Shown here: one piece after another, positions 9,575 to 21,423 of the stretch
Numbering within the stretch: the stretch's first letter is position 1
How the letters are laid out: every line of letters starts with the position of its first letter
NCBI GenBank assembly: GCA_039105265.1
Contig: JAPFFF010000040.1
Location: 372,001 to 436,000 of the forward strand
Direction of reading: 5' to 3'
DNA length: 64,000 nucleotides
From: Tritrichomonas musculus
Lineage: Eukaryota > Parabasalia > Tritrichomonadida > Tritrichomonadidae
Position numbers and translations under genes: made by a program
The notes under the pieces: model-generated
Database searches by the model: none
What the model was told of the DNA's origin: nothing
Seen by the model: the letters and a program-made list of their open reading frames with translations, nothing else

Positions 9575-11125
9575 ATGAAGGATAAAAGAACACGTCGTTT
9601 AACTACTCCTCCAAAAGTTAATTATCAAAAAGAACCTATTCAATTTAGTGGAGAAGAGAAAAGACTTGGACAGTCGTCACCTTTATCAACAATTTTAGTT
9701 TTATCATTTGGACCATTCATATCACAAACAGTCCAAGCGCTTTATGGAATTGTTAATCTTTTTTGGGTATCAAAATCAATTGGAGATGATGGAATAGAAG
9801 TTTTTGGAGCCATTTATGTTGTAGATTTTATTACCTTAGGTTTTTCTAATTATTTAATGACATCAATTGATATACGAGTTTCATATTTATTTGGAGAAAA
9901 ATCAAAAGTTAATGAATGTTCACAAATATTTATTGATTTTATACGGTTTTCATTTATTCTAGCTTTATTCATTCCATTAATAATAATACCTATCACACGA
10001 CCGTTAATTGAATGGTTTGGATCCAGCAAAAGAATATCAGAGATGTGTCTTCAATATATGTATCCGAATGCCTTTGGATCTTTTTTTACATTTTTATATA
10101 TGTCAGCATGCGGACTAATTCAATCTGAAGGCCGCTCAATTGCCTTTGGCATAGCCCAAGTAGCCTCACTGATACTAAATATGTTTATACTTTGTCCACT
10201 TTTCTTACTATATCTTAAGATCGGAATTTGGGGAGCTTCATTAGCGACCATTCTCTCTCAAGCTATCGTTGCTATCGTTCTAGTCATTCTAATATTCATG
10301 GGGAAGTTCACAGTGAAGCCCCAACTCTCAATGTTTTTTCGAAGATTTTCATCAGAATCATGGAAATCGTTAAAAATCGGTTTCGCATCACTCGTCTCAA
10401 ATTTTACGGTTTCATTACCCGAAATTTTACTACAGAAATTTTTGAATATGGCAGCAACCGCCGTTCACGAGTACGATACGGTTATCAAAGTTTGGGGTGT
10501 TATTGAAAAGCTGTATCAATTCGTTGGAGGAGCGAATGAGGCCTTTTCTATTGGCTTTCTTCCTGCTGCTTCTTATGCTTATGGATCATGTCGAAGTAAC
10601 CGTTTGCTGCGACTATTTATGCATACAAATTGGATCACTATTTTAATAAGCGTTATTTACTCAATTTTTATGATATTCTTCCCAAGAGAGATCGCCTCAA
10701 TTTGGTCAAAAGATAAGGACTTCTTGGACAAGTGTGGATCTATGATTCCAAAGGTTTTCTATATGACTGCATTATTCCCAATACAATATACTGTGCCTTC
10801 ATTCTTGCAGGCAATGCAGAAGGTAGCCCAGTCTTCCCTCGTAGCAGGAGTAACTTCGCTGTTGCCGATTCCTCTTTTTTCCTGCGTTTTGTATTATACG
10901 AATAAAACTAATCCTGATCGAATTATGTGGACTTATCCTCTATCTGACGTGTTCTCGTCATTGCTGTGCTTCATATTTATCATTCCTGGTTTGAAGAAAA
11001 TTTGGAATGAACCAAAGGACGAGTTGATTAATAACCCTGAAGATATATTTTCGTCGATAAGATCGATAAAAAGTGAAAATTGTTGCTCAACTCCTCTCCT
11101 TGAAGAAGGTGACTATAAAAAGTAG
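9575..11125 (+). CDS. MATE family efflux transporter
   Basis: A 516-residue membrane protein of normal family length with about 12 hydrophobic segments after a basic cytoplasmic N-terminus of about 38 residues (MKDKRTRRL start). The family signature is clear: a first MatE half beginning LSFGPFISQTVQALYGIVNL, and the internal block QSEGRSIAFGIAQVASLILN followed by KIGIWGASLAT, matching the conserved (G)x(A)M...N...P...G..GAA.AT motif. A second half follows from about residue 265. MATE proteins export cationic drugs or metabolites in exchange for protons or sodium; the substrate here cannot be told. The acidic C-terminal tail (residues about 475-516) is likely cytoplasmic. The gene stands alone with three 20-bp repeats just upstream. 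Confidence 0.9.
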   Translation: MKDKRTRRLTTPPKVNYQKEPIQFSGEEKRLGQSSPLSTILVLSFGPFISQTVQALYGIVNLFWVSKSIGDDGIEVFGAIYVVDFITLGFSNYLMTSIDIRVSYLFGEKSKVNECSQIFIDFIRFSFILALFIPLIIIPITRPLIEWFGSSKRISEMCLQYMYPNAFGSFFTFLYMSACGLIQSEGRSIAFGIAQVASLILNMFILCPLFLLYLKIGIWGASLATILSQAIVAIVLVILIFMGKFTVKPQLSMFFRRFSSESWKSLKIGFASLVSNFTVSLPEILLQKFLNMAATAVHEYDTVIKVWGVIEKLYQFVGGANEAFSIGFLPAASYAYGSCRSNRLLRLFMHTNWITILISVIYSIFMIFFPREIASIWSKDKDFLDKCGSMIPKVFYMTALFPIQYTVPSFLQAMQKVAQSSLVAGVTSLLPIPLFSCVLYYTNKTNPDRIMWTYPLSDVFSSLLCFIFIIPGLKKIWNEPKDELINNPEDIFSSIRSIKSENCCSTPLLEEGDYKK

Positions 11126-12511
11126 ATGTATTTTTGTAGTGGCGTGCTTAATCATAATCTATTGTAATAAAAAAAAAAAAAATTCAATGCTTTATTTATT
11201 CATTTCAAAAAGTTCTATAATTTCTGAAGGATTATTTAATATTTTTTTGAATTCATATCTCAGTTAAATGTAATATTAATAAAGAAAATTTATTCTTTGA
11301 TATAATTTATTTTTTAAATGACCTAAAATTGCATAATAATAAATAAATCGTAAATTTACAAACAATAAATCTACCAAAAAATTATTACTTTTGGCTTACT
11401 CCGACATAATAAAATTCAATAAATACATGTTATTATTATATAGTGTATAAGCAATATTGATATTTAAAATAGAAAAAAATAGCTCTATGATTTCACTTGG
11501 GTTCTTATCCAATTGAATTTTTTTTAACTTTTTGAAATAAAAATTTTATACTTAACCGATTAGTCCCGACTCAATATGCTGGGATTTTTTGGACTTAATG
11601 GGCTTTTTATTTAATCATATTTTGATATATATAATTATATCAGATTATCTTTAATTACACCGATACGATTATTAAATATTTATTTATATTTAAAGATAAT
11701 CATATTTTATTCTTAAATTGTAAAATTGAAAGGAATATCTTTCAAAATTTTGAGAGAAATTTAGTGTTTATCATTCTATTTGAAACTTCTAAAAACTCAT
11801 TTAAAACGAATTAACAATATTATAATTGCTCTAATTGTCTGGGAATAAATGGTTTAGGTGCATTTTTTTTTTCATAATATCAAAATGAATTATTATATTT
11901 AGTCCATTTCCTGCATTAAATATGATAATTAAATTTACAAATTATTTGATTTAATATTTTATTATTATGTATTTTTAAAGCGAAATATTCTTTTTTTAAA
12001 GAAAAAACTTTAAAATTAACTTTTTGAAAATATTATTTCCAAAAAAAATCAAGCTTATATCTTAAAATTAAATCGTGATAATTAAAAATAAATGAATTAA
12101 TTAAATCATATTAAAGCATTAAATACTTTTAAAATGCTTAAACATATAAATATATCCAAAATTCAAAGAGAAAAAACAGAAACAAAATTTCCTCATTTTT
12201 AGATATATTATACATTTATTGCTGTCAATAAACAATATTTCGAAAATTTAATAAATAAATAAGTTGTTAAATAGAAAGTTAATTTTATATTATAAATATT
12301 TTCCGAAAATAATTAATTTTTAAATGATTAGAAAAATTCATTAGATCTTTCTTTTTACAAAATTGAATGATTAAAGTATAAATAAATATACAACTACTTT
12401 ATTCTTTAAATATGTTTATTAAAAAAATGAAAATATAATAAGATAGATTTATTTTAAAATAAAAAAAAATACGTTATTTCAAGCTCTAACCAATCTACAT
12501 TGCATTTTATT
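11126..12511. other. Intergenic spacer
   Basis: About 1.4 kb of AT-rich DNA. An open frame at 11073-11267 is a 3' overlap shadow. A GC-richer spot at 11553-11608 (ATTAGTCCCGACTC, GGGATTTTTTGGACTTAATG) might be a transposon end, but no partner was found. Confidence 0.4.
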
Positions 12512-12517
12512 TCACTT
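12512..12517 (+). promoter_or_regulatory. Inr-like element retained upstream of the pyrophosphatase pseudogene
   Basis: TCACTT followed by TCAATTAAATG places an initiator-type motif 8-13 bases before the relic ATG at 12525. This suggests the gene once had a working trichomonad promoter. Confidence 0.35.
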
Positions 12518-12524
12518 CAATTAA

Positions 12525-14061
12525 ATGATAGAACAAAAGGAGAAAGTATGTTACAGGACATAGAAATCCTGATATGGACTCAGTTACCTCAGCATGGGCT
12601 TATGCAAGATTAAAAAATATTACAGACCCAACACGTGAATAAATTCCAATTCGAGCGGGCCATATGAACGATATCACCAAAGCCCAATTTTCCAGATTAG
12701 GCATAACTTCCCCCTCTTACATGCATAATATTAAACCACGAATTTCAGAAGTTATTCGTAAAACAGAAAAAATTTTAGACGTGTCTGATCCAATCTTTTC
12801 CCTTTGCCAATACTTCGGAAAAAAGAAAGCTCCTGTTGTCCCAATTTTCAATGGCGATAAATACGAAACATTACTTCCAGTTGATGATATTACTACATTT
12901 TTCTTAGAAACTAATTCTCGTACACGCCCAGTTATGCCTTTTAATATTGAAAACTTTTAAAATTGGAGATGAAAAAGAAATCGAAACTACCGTTTCCTTT
13001 GGAATGATGCTATATGAAAAGTATGAAGAATATATATGTCAAACATCAAAGGAAACCTTCCAATTGTCATTTGTGGAAATCGTCTAAAACACCTTGAATT
13101 AACAATTAAGATGAACAGCAATTGTTGTCGTTGGCCTTGGAGAAAAAGAAGAAATAGCATGCGATATTGATGACTACAAAGGTACTATTTTTGCTACAGA
13201 TGAAGATACTGATAAAGTTTTACAAATGATCAAAATGTCAGTTCCAATTAAATGCGTTATTACTGATCAAAGGCCGCCAATTATCAAACCAACAGATTAT
13301 TTCGACGATGTTAAAGAATTACTCTCAAAATTGAATTTCAGGGCTTTACCAGTTGTTGATGATAATATCGAATTCCAAGGTATCATTCAAAGATCCACTT
13401 TCCTTGTCAAACCAAAGAAGAAAGTTATTATGATGGACTTGAAGATGCATAACGAGCTCAATCAAAGTATCCCAGGACTTGAAGATGCAGAAATTGTTTA
13501 AATTATTGATCATCACAGATTTGCTGCCGAAAAGACATCGAAACCAATTTTCATGGACAATGAACCGCTTGGTAGTACTTGTACACTTGATTATGGACAA
13601 TATCGTAAGAATGAAGTTGACATTGACAAAGAAACCGCACATGTTCTTTACTCTGGTATTATAAACGATACAGTTATTCTCAAGAGCCCAACAGCAACCC
13701 AGAGAGATCGTGAAGTTGTCCAAAAGTTGGCCCAAATTGCATGAATCAAGTCCCTGAAAGAATTTGGACAGATGATGTTCAGCGGCGGGGCTTCAATTAC
13801 AACACAGGACCCACGTAAATAGATAAATGGTTAAAGGTTCTTGATGACGTTAGGAAGGAACATAATCCTCAATTGGCAATGATTGTTATTACAAATATCA
13901 TATTGGAAGACTCTATAATGTTATCAACTGATTTCCCTGAAAAAGAAAAGAACATCCAATACCAAAAGATGTCTGACCATCAATTCTTCTGCCCAGGTGT
14001 ACTCTCAAGGAAGATTCAAATCCTTCCAGAAGTTATTCGTGCTATTACTAACGAAAACTAA
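12525..14061 (+). pseudogene. Decayed CBS-containing family II (DHH) inorganic pyrophosphatase
   Basis: The reading pieces together a manganese-dependent inorganic pyrophosphatase of the long bacterial type. An N-terminal YVTGHRNPDMDSVTSAWAYA contains the metal-binding HRNPDxDS motif. The regulatory middle has ITDQRPPIIKPTDYFDDVKE and LPVVDDNIEFQGII (CBS-like) around a linker domain. Then come the second DHH motif IIDHHRF, the substrate region LGSTCTL, and a C-terminal DHHA2 part ending LSRKIQILPEVIRAITNEN. The frame is broken several times: a one-base slip just after the first codons, in-frame stops near 12640, 13499 and 13817, and frameshifts between about 12958 and 13130 and again near 13740. 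The family is mainly bacterial or archaeal, so lateral origin is likely. The pieces still look protein-like, so the loss seems fairly recent. Confidence 0.85.
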
Positions 14062-14316
14062 AGAAATTGTGTTTTAATAATTTAACATTTGATAGAAATA
14101 AATTAATAAATATCAATTGGCTCTCAAATTTTTTTTTAATATTTTAAATATTTCCAAAAAAATAAAAATTCATTAAAAATAACAAACATATTTTTTTAAA
14201 AAAACTTTTAAAATATTATTTTTAACATTGAAATGAAGAATTTTGCAAAAAAAATATAAATTGAATAATAATTGAATAATAATTTATTCTAAAAAAAAAA
14301 AAACAATCATAAGAAT
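14062..14316. other. Short spacer between convergent 3' ends
   Basis: Very AT-rich, between the pyrophosphatase relic (+) and the importin gene (-). Nothing else recognised. Confidence 0.5.
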
Positions 14317-17310
14317 TTATGATTGTGACAATAAAGATAGAATGAATTGCACAGAGTTAGGCTGCTCGGGCAACATGCTTGCTATTGCGTTAGGAATGTT
14401 AGTTTCTTGACAATATTTAACTAAGAGCGTCTTAAGCATTGCAAAGAGTTGGGCATTTTGTTCGTCAGAGATGCCAAAGATCATAGCCGCGTTTTGCTGG
14501 TAAGCGAAGTATCTTATCAGTGCTGAGAAGACTGCTAAAAATTCGATCTCCGAGAGTTGACTGAACTTTTCGAAGAAGGTGAAGAATTCCTGCAAGAAAG
14601 CTCGCATGAAGAACTTCTCAGATAGAGGGAAATAAGAGAAAATGTTTGGCAAAACCTCGCCAACGGCAGGCTTAAATTCATCAGGAACTGTATTAACTGC
14701 AGATAGCAAAAAGACAGCGAAAGAGTACTGTGCAGCCAATTCGTTATAATCATCTTTATTTGCCTTAAATTGCACGAGGACCATCGGCAAGAACTCTCTG
14801 GCAACATCTGGATTCAATTTTGAGAGGCAGGCCAAAATGTAGTACGAATTGGCCTTTACTTCTATTTCAATTTCCTTATTTTGAATGATCTCCTTCACGC
14901 ATTGATACATGAATGTCAATTCATCAGGAACAAAGTAGTTATTCTTCAGCATTTCAATGAAGATTAGCATGATACTGTTTTCATACGATTGCTTAGATTC
15001 AAAGTAACGAGGAATGACGATATTCCCTAAGAATTCATGGCCGAAATCGTTCTTCAAATTAATGAAAATTTTCATCAAATAAAGATAACCAAAACCCATG
15101 TCATTAGGGAAGTGGTCAAAGGATTGAAGACGTTTCTTTACAATTACCTCAATTGCCATTTTTTCAACTGATTGGATAACTTTCGGATACCACGGATTAT
15201 TTGCATTGTATTGGATACTTTTTGGCTTAATAAATTTCAGCAATGTGTAAGCAAAGACTTCAACTAATTGCGGTGATTTAACTGGAAGTACGAGCACGCG
15301 ATCCATGAAATAAAACAATCTTTTAATGATTTGAGCGTCACCCAATTTATACAGCCATTTTGAAGTCTTAGGAATAGTTGTTACCGAGAAATCGATCAAT
15401 TCAAATTTGCCAAATGAACCTGTTTTGAAACAATTAAATGATTCATTGAAATCAGCAATGAGATCATTACAGTATTCTTTATTAAATGGCTCGGAGCAAG
15501 CGAACAAGTTAGAAAAATAATAAAAACAATCACAATTATGTAAAGCTTCATAATATGGCTTAATCAAATCAATTGATTTCTTTTTAAAATTCATGAATAT
15601 ACTCGCAAAATTATAAAGAACATCATTGAAGCCAAAGATTCGACTATTATCAAAAACAGTCAATGATTCAAAATCGCACATATGAATAAAACTTTGAATA
15701 ATTATATTGGCCATGCTTGAATCTATTTTAATCGGATCGTAGAAAGAGAAATAGAGAATTAAATTGGCTGCACTTCCGCGTAGAATCAATAATTGATAAA
15801 GCTTTAATTGGCTTTCTTTATCATCAGGAATAATTTCTCCTTCTGGCAGCAGCTCGCTTATTTTTTGGGAAGATTGAGTGAACAAATTGGAAACAGAATC
15901 AATGAAAGTTTCATATTTAACATTCGACAAATTTACTTCATTTGTGTGCAAAATAGTGACACAGTTGAAGTAAATCGGAAGAGATTCAAATGGCAAACTT
16001 TGTGACATGTAATAATCAACAAAAATGTTGAAAAAGAAAGGACTCGTGTTCACTTTGCAAATGCAGTCATGTGCGTATTTTTGCATGACACTATTATTAC
16101 AGCTTGTGATGACTCCCCACAAAAATTCAATGACTTTCAATGTCGATTCATAATTTAAATTTGACAATAATTTATTGAAAACATTGAGTGACAAAAAAAG
16201 TGTCTCATCATCAATCTTCGAAACACTCAAAATTAGACCGGTATAGAAAGTTGAGTCATTTCCTATTTCACTTTCATAAATAAATAAAAAATCATCAAAA
16301 AGTGTTAAGCCAACTTTTATAACGGCTAAATCTGGATTTTGTAAAAAGCCGACCAAATATAGCTTGAAAATTGCATAGGTATTTTTTGAATCAATAAGTG
16401 AAAAGTTCAAGAAAATGTCCATCGTGTTGTCAACGTCTTCAACTTCTAATTGTAAAAAAATGTAGCTTCGAATAAAGTATTCATATTCGGTACTTTCAAG
16501 GAACTTTAAGTTGTTAATTATGAAATGATATAATATTGACCTCGTGTTTGGAGAAAGGTTTTGACTATTCGCTGCTAAATAGGATTTGACAAAATCATAA
16601 AACGGCCTTGAAATCGCCATATTAAGATGCAAAATGGCAGTCCAAAAGTTCTCAAAATCTCTCTCATTAAAAGCGGGAGAATTTACAGCGATTGCGGAGA
16701 GTACTTCACAACATTGTTGCCATTCAGGTGGAAGTTCGCTGTTGGAATCATGAGTTCGAATAAATTCGCTAAATAATTTGGACGAAATAATTTGAGTACT
16801 AATATCTGGACATTGAAGTCCTTGAAATGTAATATCGCACTTAATCTCTTTGAGTAAACCGGAATACTTCATAAATAAAGAGCGTTCGTGGCTGTATTTA
16901 AAAAGACAGACGCAAAATGGAAGATAATTAGGTTCGCTTTGATATAATTTTAGATACATCCCAAAATCTGGCCATGCACTATTATTGAATCGTATGATAG
17001 TGCATATTACCCCAGCAAGTAATTTTAAAATATCTTGATCTTTCGTATTGAGGATTACAAATTGTAGATTTTCTGAGAATAGAGGGAAATTGCTGTTTAT
17101 AAACGCATACTTTTTCTTAACTATGTTGTGGAGTAAAATTATGCACAATTTTGCATGCGTCACTGTTGTTGAATTTTTATATTCGTCAAAAATATTCATA
17201 AAGAACGATGGTTCATCATTAATTTTTTGAATCAACAGACGAGTAGCATTTGTGCGAATTTCATAATCCGGATTTATGATAGAATCTATGGCCTGGCCTA
17301 TTTCAGACAT
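14317..17310 (-). CDS. Importin-beta family nuclear transport receptor (karyopherin)
   Basis: A 997-residue, all-helical protein without membrane segments. The first ~90 residues match the importin-beta N-terminal (IBN_N) domain: AIDSIINPDYEIRTNATRLL, then HAKLCIILLHNIVKKKY. This domain binds Ran-GTP in the family. The rest is degenerate helical repeats consistent with HEAT solenoids to the end (about residues 100-990), and the length suits importin-7/8/9/11 or exportin-type members. Such receptors carry cargo through the nuclear pore under control of the Ran gradient. The subtype and direction of transport cannot be decided by eye. The ATG chosen is the first in frame and gives the IBN domain its usual start. 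The gene faces the pyrophosphatase relic tail to tail. Confidence 0.8.
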   Translation of the reverse strand: MSEIGQAIDSIINPDYEIRTNATRLLIQKINDEPSFFMNIFDEYKNSTTVTHAKLCIILLHNIVKKKYAFINSNFPLFSENLQFVILNTKDQDILKLLAGVICTIIRFNNSAWPDFGMYLKLYQSEPNYLPFCVCLFKYSHERSLFMKYSGLLKEIKCDITFQGLQCPDISTQIISSKLFSEFIRTHDSNSELPPEWQQCCEVLSAIAVNSPAFNERDFENFWTAILHLNMAISRPFYDFVKSYLAANSQNLSPNTRSILYHFIINNLKFLESTEYEYFIRSYIFLQLEVEDVDNTMDIFLNFSLIDSKNTYAIFKLYLVGFLQNPDLAVIKVGLTLFDDFLFIYESEIGNDSTFYTGLILSVSKIDDETLFLSLNVFNKLLSNLNYESTLKVIEFLWGVITSCNNSVMQKYAHDCICKVNTSPFFFNIFVDYYMSQSLPFESLPIYFNCVTILHTNEVNLSNVKYETFIDSVSNLFTQSSQKISELLPEGEIIPDDKESQLKLYQLLILRGSAANLILYFSFYDPIKIDSSMANIIIQSFIHMCDFESLTVFDNSRIFGFNDVLYNFASIFMNFKKKSIDLIKPYYEALHNCDCFYYFSNLFACSEPFNKEYCNDLIADFNESFNCFKTGSFGKFELIDFSVTTIPKTSKWLYKLGDAQIIKRLFYFMDRVLVLPVKSPQLVEVFAYTLLKFIKPKSIQYNANNPWYPKVIQSVEKMAIEVIVKKRLQSFDHFPNDMGFGYLYLMKIFINLKNDFGHEFLGNIVIPRYFESKQSYENSIMLIFIEMLKNNYFVPDELTFMYQCVKEIIQNKEIEIEVKANSYYILACLSKLNPDVAREFLPMVLVQFKANKDDYNELAAQYSFAVFLLSAVNTVPDEFKPAVGEVLPNIFSYFPLSEKFFMRAFLQEFFTFFEKFSQLSEIEFLAVFSALIRYFAYQQNAAMIFGISDEQNAQLFAMLKTLLVKYCQETNIPNAIASMLPEQPNSVQFILSLLSQS

Positions 17311-20300
17311 AAAATTTTAATAATTTTTTTGATTTAAAATTTTCAGTTTATTTCAATTACATTATAATTTTTATTAGCATTTCTTAGTATCTCAAATTTT
17401 TTACTCTGCATTAATTTAATATATGATAATATTTATAATATTTAATAACGTATTTATATTTTTTAATAATAAATTTATGTATTTCTGTTATAATATTTGA
17501 TATTTTTATGTTTTTATTGTCGAAAATTTTAAAAAATGGTCATATAACATAAATTTTGGAAAAAAAAAAAAAAAAAGTTGAGTTCAAATGACAAAAAAAT
17601 ACGAATAGTTTCAAATATACTGTATGGCAAAATGAACATGGAAATTTTCAAAATTTATGATGTTATTTTTTAAATACTAAATTTTGAGACAACTAATTGA
17701 ATTGTCATATTATTGACATTGTTTGCTTAATTTTTGCGTTATATAATTAGCAAATCCAAAATTTTATTTTATTTTTAAGTAATAAAATAATAATTATATA
17801 TAAATATTACTTTTTTGATTAGATTAAGGACAATCAATGAAAATTGGAACTTTTTAATTTCAAGTAATTCAAGATAGATCAAATGTTGATTTAAAAATAT
17901 CTATTGATCTAATTAGAAGAAACTAGTTGAAATTCAATATTTTTACAAAATGGCTGAGATATAATCAGTTTTTTAAAATAATTACTGATGCTATTAAATC
18001 AAATTCAACACATCAAATCATTCGAAAACGATATGTTAGATATATACGCGTATAATGAGTCTATTTATTTAAATAAATTTCAAATCATATCTACCAATTT
18101 TAGATTAGAGTTATGTTATGTTACACTCGATCATTCATTTTTATAAATTAATTTAATCAAATTTATTGATTAATTTAATATATTGTATGAATAACTATTT
18201 TTTAAATCTATATCAATGATTAAATGTACAAGAATATTTAAAAAATATTGATATCTCATCAAGAAAAATTTGTTAAATTATAAATCTTAAATTTGAAAAG
18301 AAAAAATTTCTCTCAATTGAGAGAAAACAATATTTGAATATACATTCAAATTAGATTATTTTCGAATAAAACATTTTTATCTCAATAATATAAATAAAGT
18401 ATATAGATAATTTATATAGAGTAACTATTATATGCTATATTAAATATTATATATACTTATATAAAATCTAAATCAATTATACTATGAGTTTTTATGTTAA
18501 AAAATTTTTTAAATTAATACTATAAACGTCTTTTTAACGTCTTTTTTCGTAAAATAACGATTTTTTGATTTGTATAGTAACGAAAATAACGTATTTTGGA
18601 TTTTTCAATATTTTGAAAATATCCACCAAAATATTTATTTTTTTACATTGTTCTTTTATAAATATTTATTAATATCGCAATTAGGCTCTAAGAATTTAAT
18701 TTTAAAGGGAGATTTTGAAATTTTTTAATATTATTATAATTAGAATATCTTTCTTATCTAACATTATTTGAGAAAGAATTAATAAATATAATACCTTATT
18801 CTGTATCATATATTGATATTAGCATGCTCCTGAGGTATATATTTAAAAATGAACTAAAATTTAAGGAATTTAAAAAAAAAAAATTAGTTTTTTGTTAAAT
18901 TTTTATTATTTTAGAGGATTCTGGTTAATTTTATTTCTTACAAATTTAATATATTATTTTTATTCGTGTATGAAATAAAATGAACTAATAATTGCAACAA
19001 ACTACTCGATAGGTGCATCTAAGAATTTCTTTTAAATATGGGCCTCGATAATTTCATTAATCCATTGATATTAGCTGCAATATCAATTTACAATATTTTA
19101 TATTAAACATAATATATATATTAGATATAAATAAATGAATATACATGTTTACAATCAATGAATATTTATATTAAAATTGTCATAAAATGTAAACACTTTT
19201 TAAAAGGTTATTTCAAATATTTCAATATCTCATAAATATTAAGATATATATTGATATATATATTCAAAAATATTGAGATATGAATTCAAAATACATTCTG
19301 AATTTTTTTTTCAATGATCCATTTTCTATTGATACTGAATAAATGAATAAAACTAAAAATAAAATATAACAAAATTGAAATAATTATATTATGCTTTGAG
19401 TTAATAAAAATATAAAAAATAAAATATAAATTTTTAAAATACCAAAGAACGAAATTCCATTTTTTTATTGATTGAAACCAAGAAGAATATTAGTTTTGTT
19501 TACCAACGAGATATACATTCATGTATTTAGAGTAATTTTAGTGAATATGAGTTCTAGCATCAATTTTTATGTCAAAATAAAAATCAAACCTTGGTCATGC
19601 TGATGATAGTAATAATGTATTATATTATGCTCACGAGAGTAAACTAACATGCTAACATGAAGAAAAACATAAATATCACCTTTGCAGTATAAATATAATT
19701 TTAATAATTAAAACAAATGCAAATATTAAAAGTTAAAGAAATAATAAATAATATAACCAATTTAACATAATAATATAAATATATAAAATATATCGAAAAA
19801 ACAATATAATAAAAAGATATGAAAAAAAAATATTTTTATTAAATTGAATATTTATTGTAATTATTTTTCACAAAAAAAGTTTTTTGTTTACCGATGCATT
19901 TATCGATTAAAACCAGACAATATTATATTTAATATTTAATAATACATTAATTACAATATATATTTAAAAAATAAAGCAATTTTATATTTTTGCCGTTACT
20001 ATACACATAGTATTAATGAAACTTTTTGAATGCGAATAAATTTTTTTTTATTTTATGAAGAATCAAAAACAATATTATTTAATTTGAAAAACATTTTACT
20101 ATTTTATCTTTTTATTTTTAAATTATTTAAAACATTTTTAATATAAAAAAATAATTGTAGGTCAAGATAAAAATAAAAAACTAATATCAAGAAAATAACG
20201 TATTTACAATTGTAATTACAATTGTAATTTTTAAACGGTAAAGTTGTATACAATTGTAAATACAAAAACCAAGGCTTATAAAAAAAATTTTACACTCATC

Positions 20301-21423
20301 AAATTTTGATAAAAATTTAAGTATTCCACTATAATATATCATTGCTTTTATTTATTTTTTGTCAATTCATCCCTTAGAGTTGAATTTAGCTCTGCAGATT
20401 TACATAACAGAGAAATGTTTTTATTAATATCGTCATTTTCATATAATACGACTTGTTTTTAAATTGCTTGTTCTCTATTTTTATTTTCAATTTTTTTTTT
20501 CTGATACCATCTAAGGTTTGTAAATTTCTAAAATAAATATATAATATTTCACCTAAAGTATTATATGGTACTGCATTTTGTGATTATATACACGTTTTTA
20601 TATGATATAATAACATATGTATGACTTATGATGTCAAATAAATATTGATCAAATTATACAACTAAATTATCTATTTTATCGCAAAACTTATTTATATATA
20701 AAAAATAATATGTATTGAGTTATGCTTATTTCTATTCTTACCTATATATACTGTTAAAGGTTTTTTTTAATTTATCAGATAATTATGCTAATAATATTTT
20801 TAACTATTAACATAATGATTATAAATTGTAAAAAAATATTAATTTATTTTTCTTTTTTTAGTATATATGTAGTTTTATATGAGAGAGATTATTTTATTAG
20901 TTATTCAAATTTTATTTTCGTTAAATTCAATTTATAAAATTAATAGAAAATTTATCACCTTTTTTCTTAAGAAAAACTAATTTTATTATAAAATATATTA
21001 TTAAATAATAACAAATATTTTATTATAATATAAAAGAAGTAAATATAAAAAAATATATATATTCTCAATGCAAGATATATGAAAAATATTAATTTCAAAA
21101 CAGAAAAATATAATCTTTCAAAAAATAAAGACTATTGAATTTTTTGATTTAATAAAAATAAAAAATCATGTTTATAATATTAATATTTTATTTTAATAAA
21201 TTATAATCAATATATTAATATAAAAATGAAATTGAATAAATAAAATATATCATATAAATAAAATTATACATAAAGATATGTAAAAATGCAAAATTCAATT
21301 ATTAAAATCAAGGTGAATATTTTTTATTTTTTGACCTTAAAATTTCCGAAAATTCAATGCTAATTGGGCACTCAAAAAATAAAATTTTTATTTATTTATT
21401 TTTTTTTTTTTGGTTAAAAAAAC
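17311..21423. other. Long gene-free AT-rich spacer (4.1 kb)
   Basis: No open frame above background and no RNA gene seen. A weak candidate transposon (18575-20001) lies inside. Local oddities are ATACAATTGTAA-type palindromes around 20205-20265 and a T-rich run just before the kinase ATG (about 21400-21412). Confidence 0.5.
18573..20003. mobile_element. Possible TA-flanked element with short inverted ends
   Basis: The 12-mer TGTATAGTAACG at 18571-18582 recurs inverted at about 19995-20005 (CGTTACTATACA). With TA as target the element would be 18575-20001, ends TAGTAACG. The inverted match is short and weakens beyond 12 bp, so chance is possible. No coding content. Confidence 0.3.
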
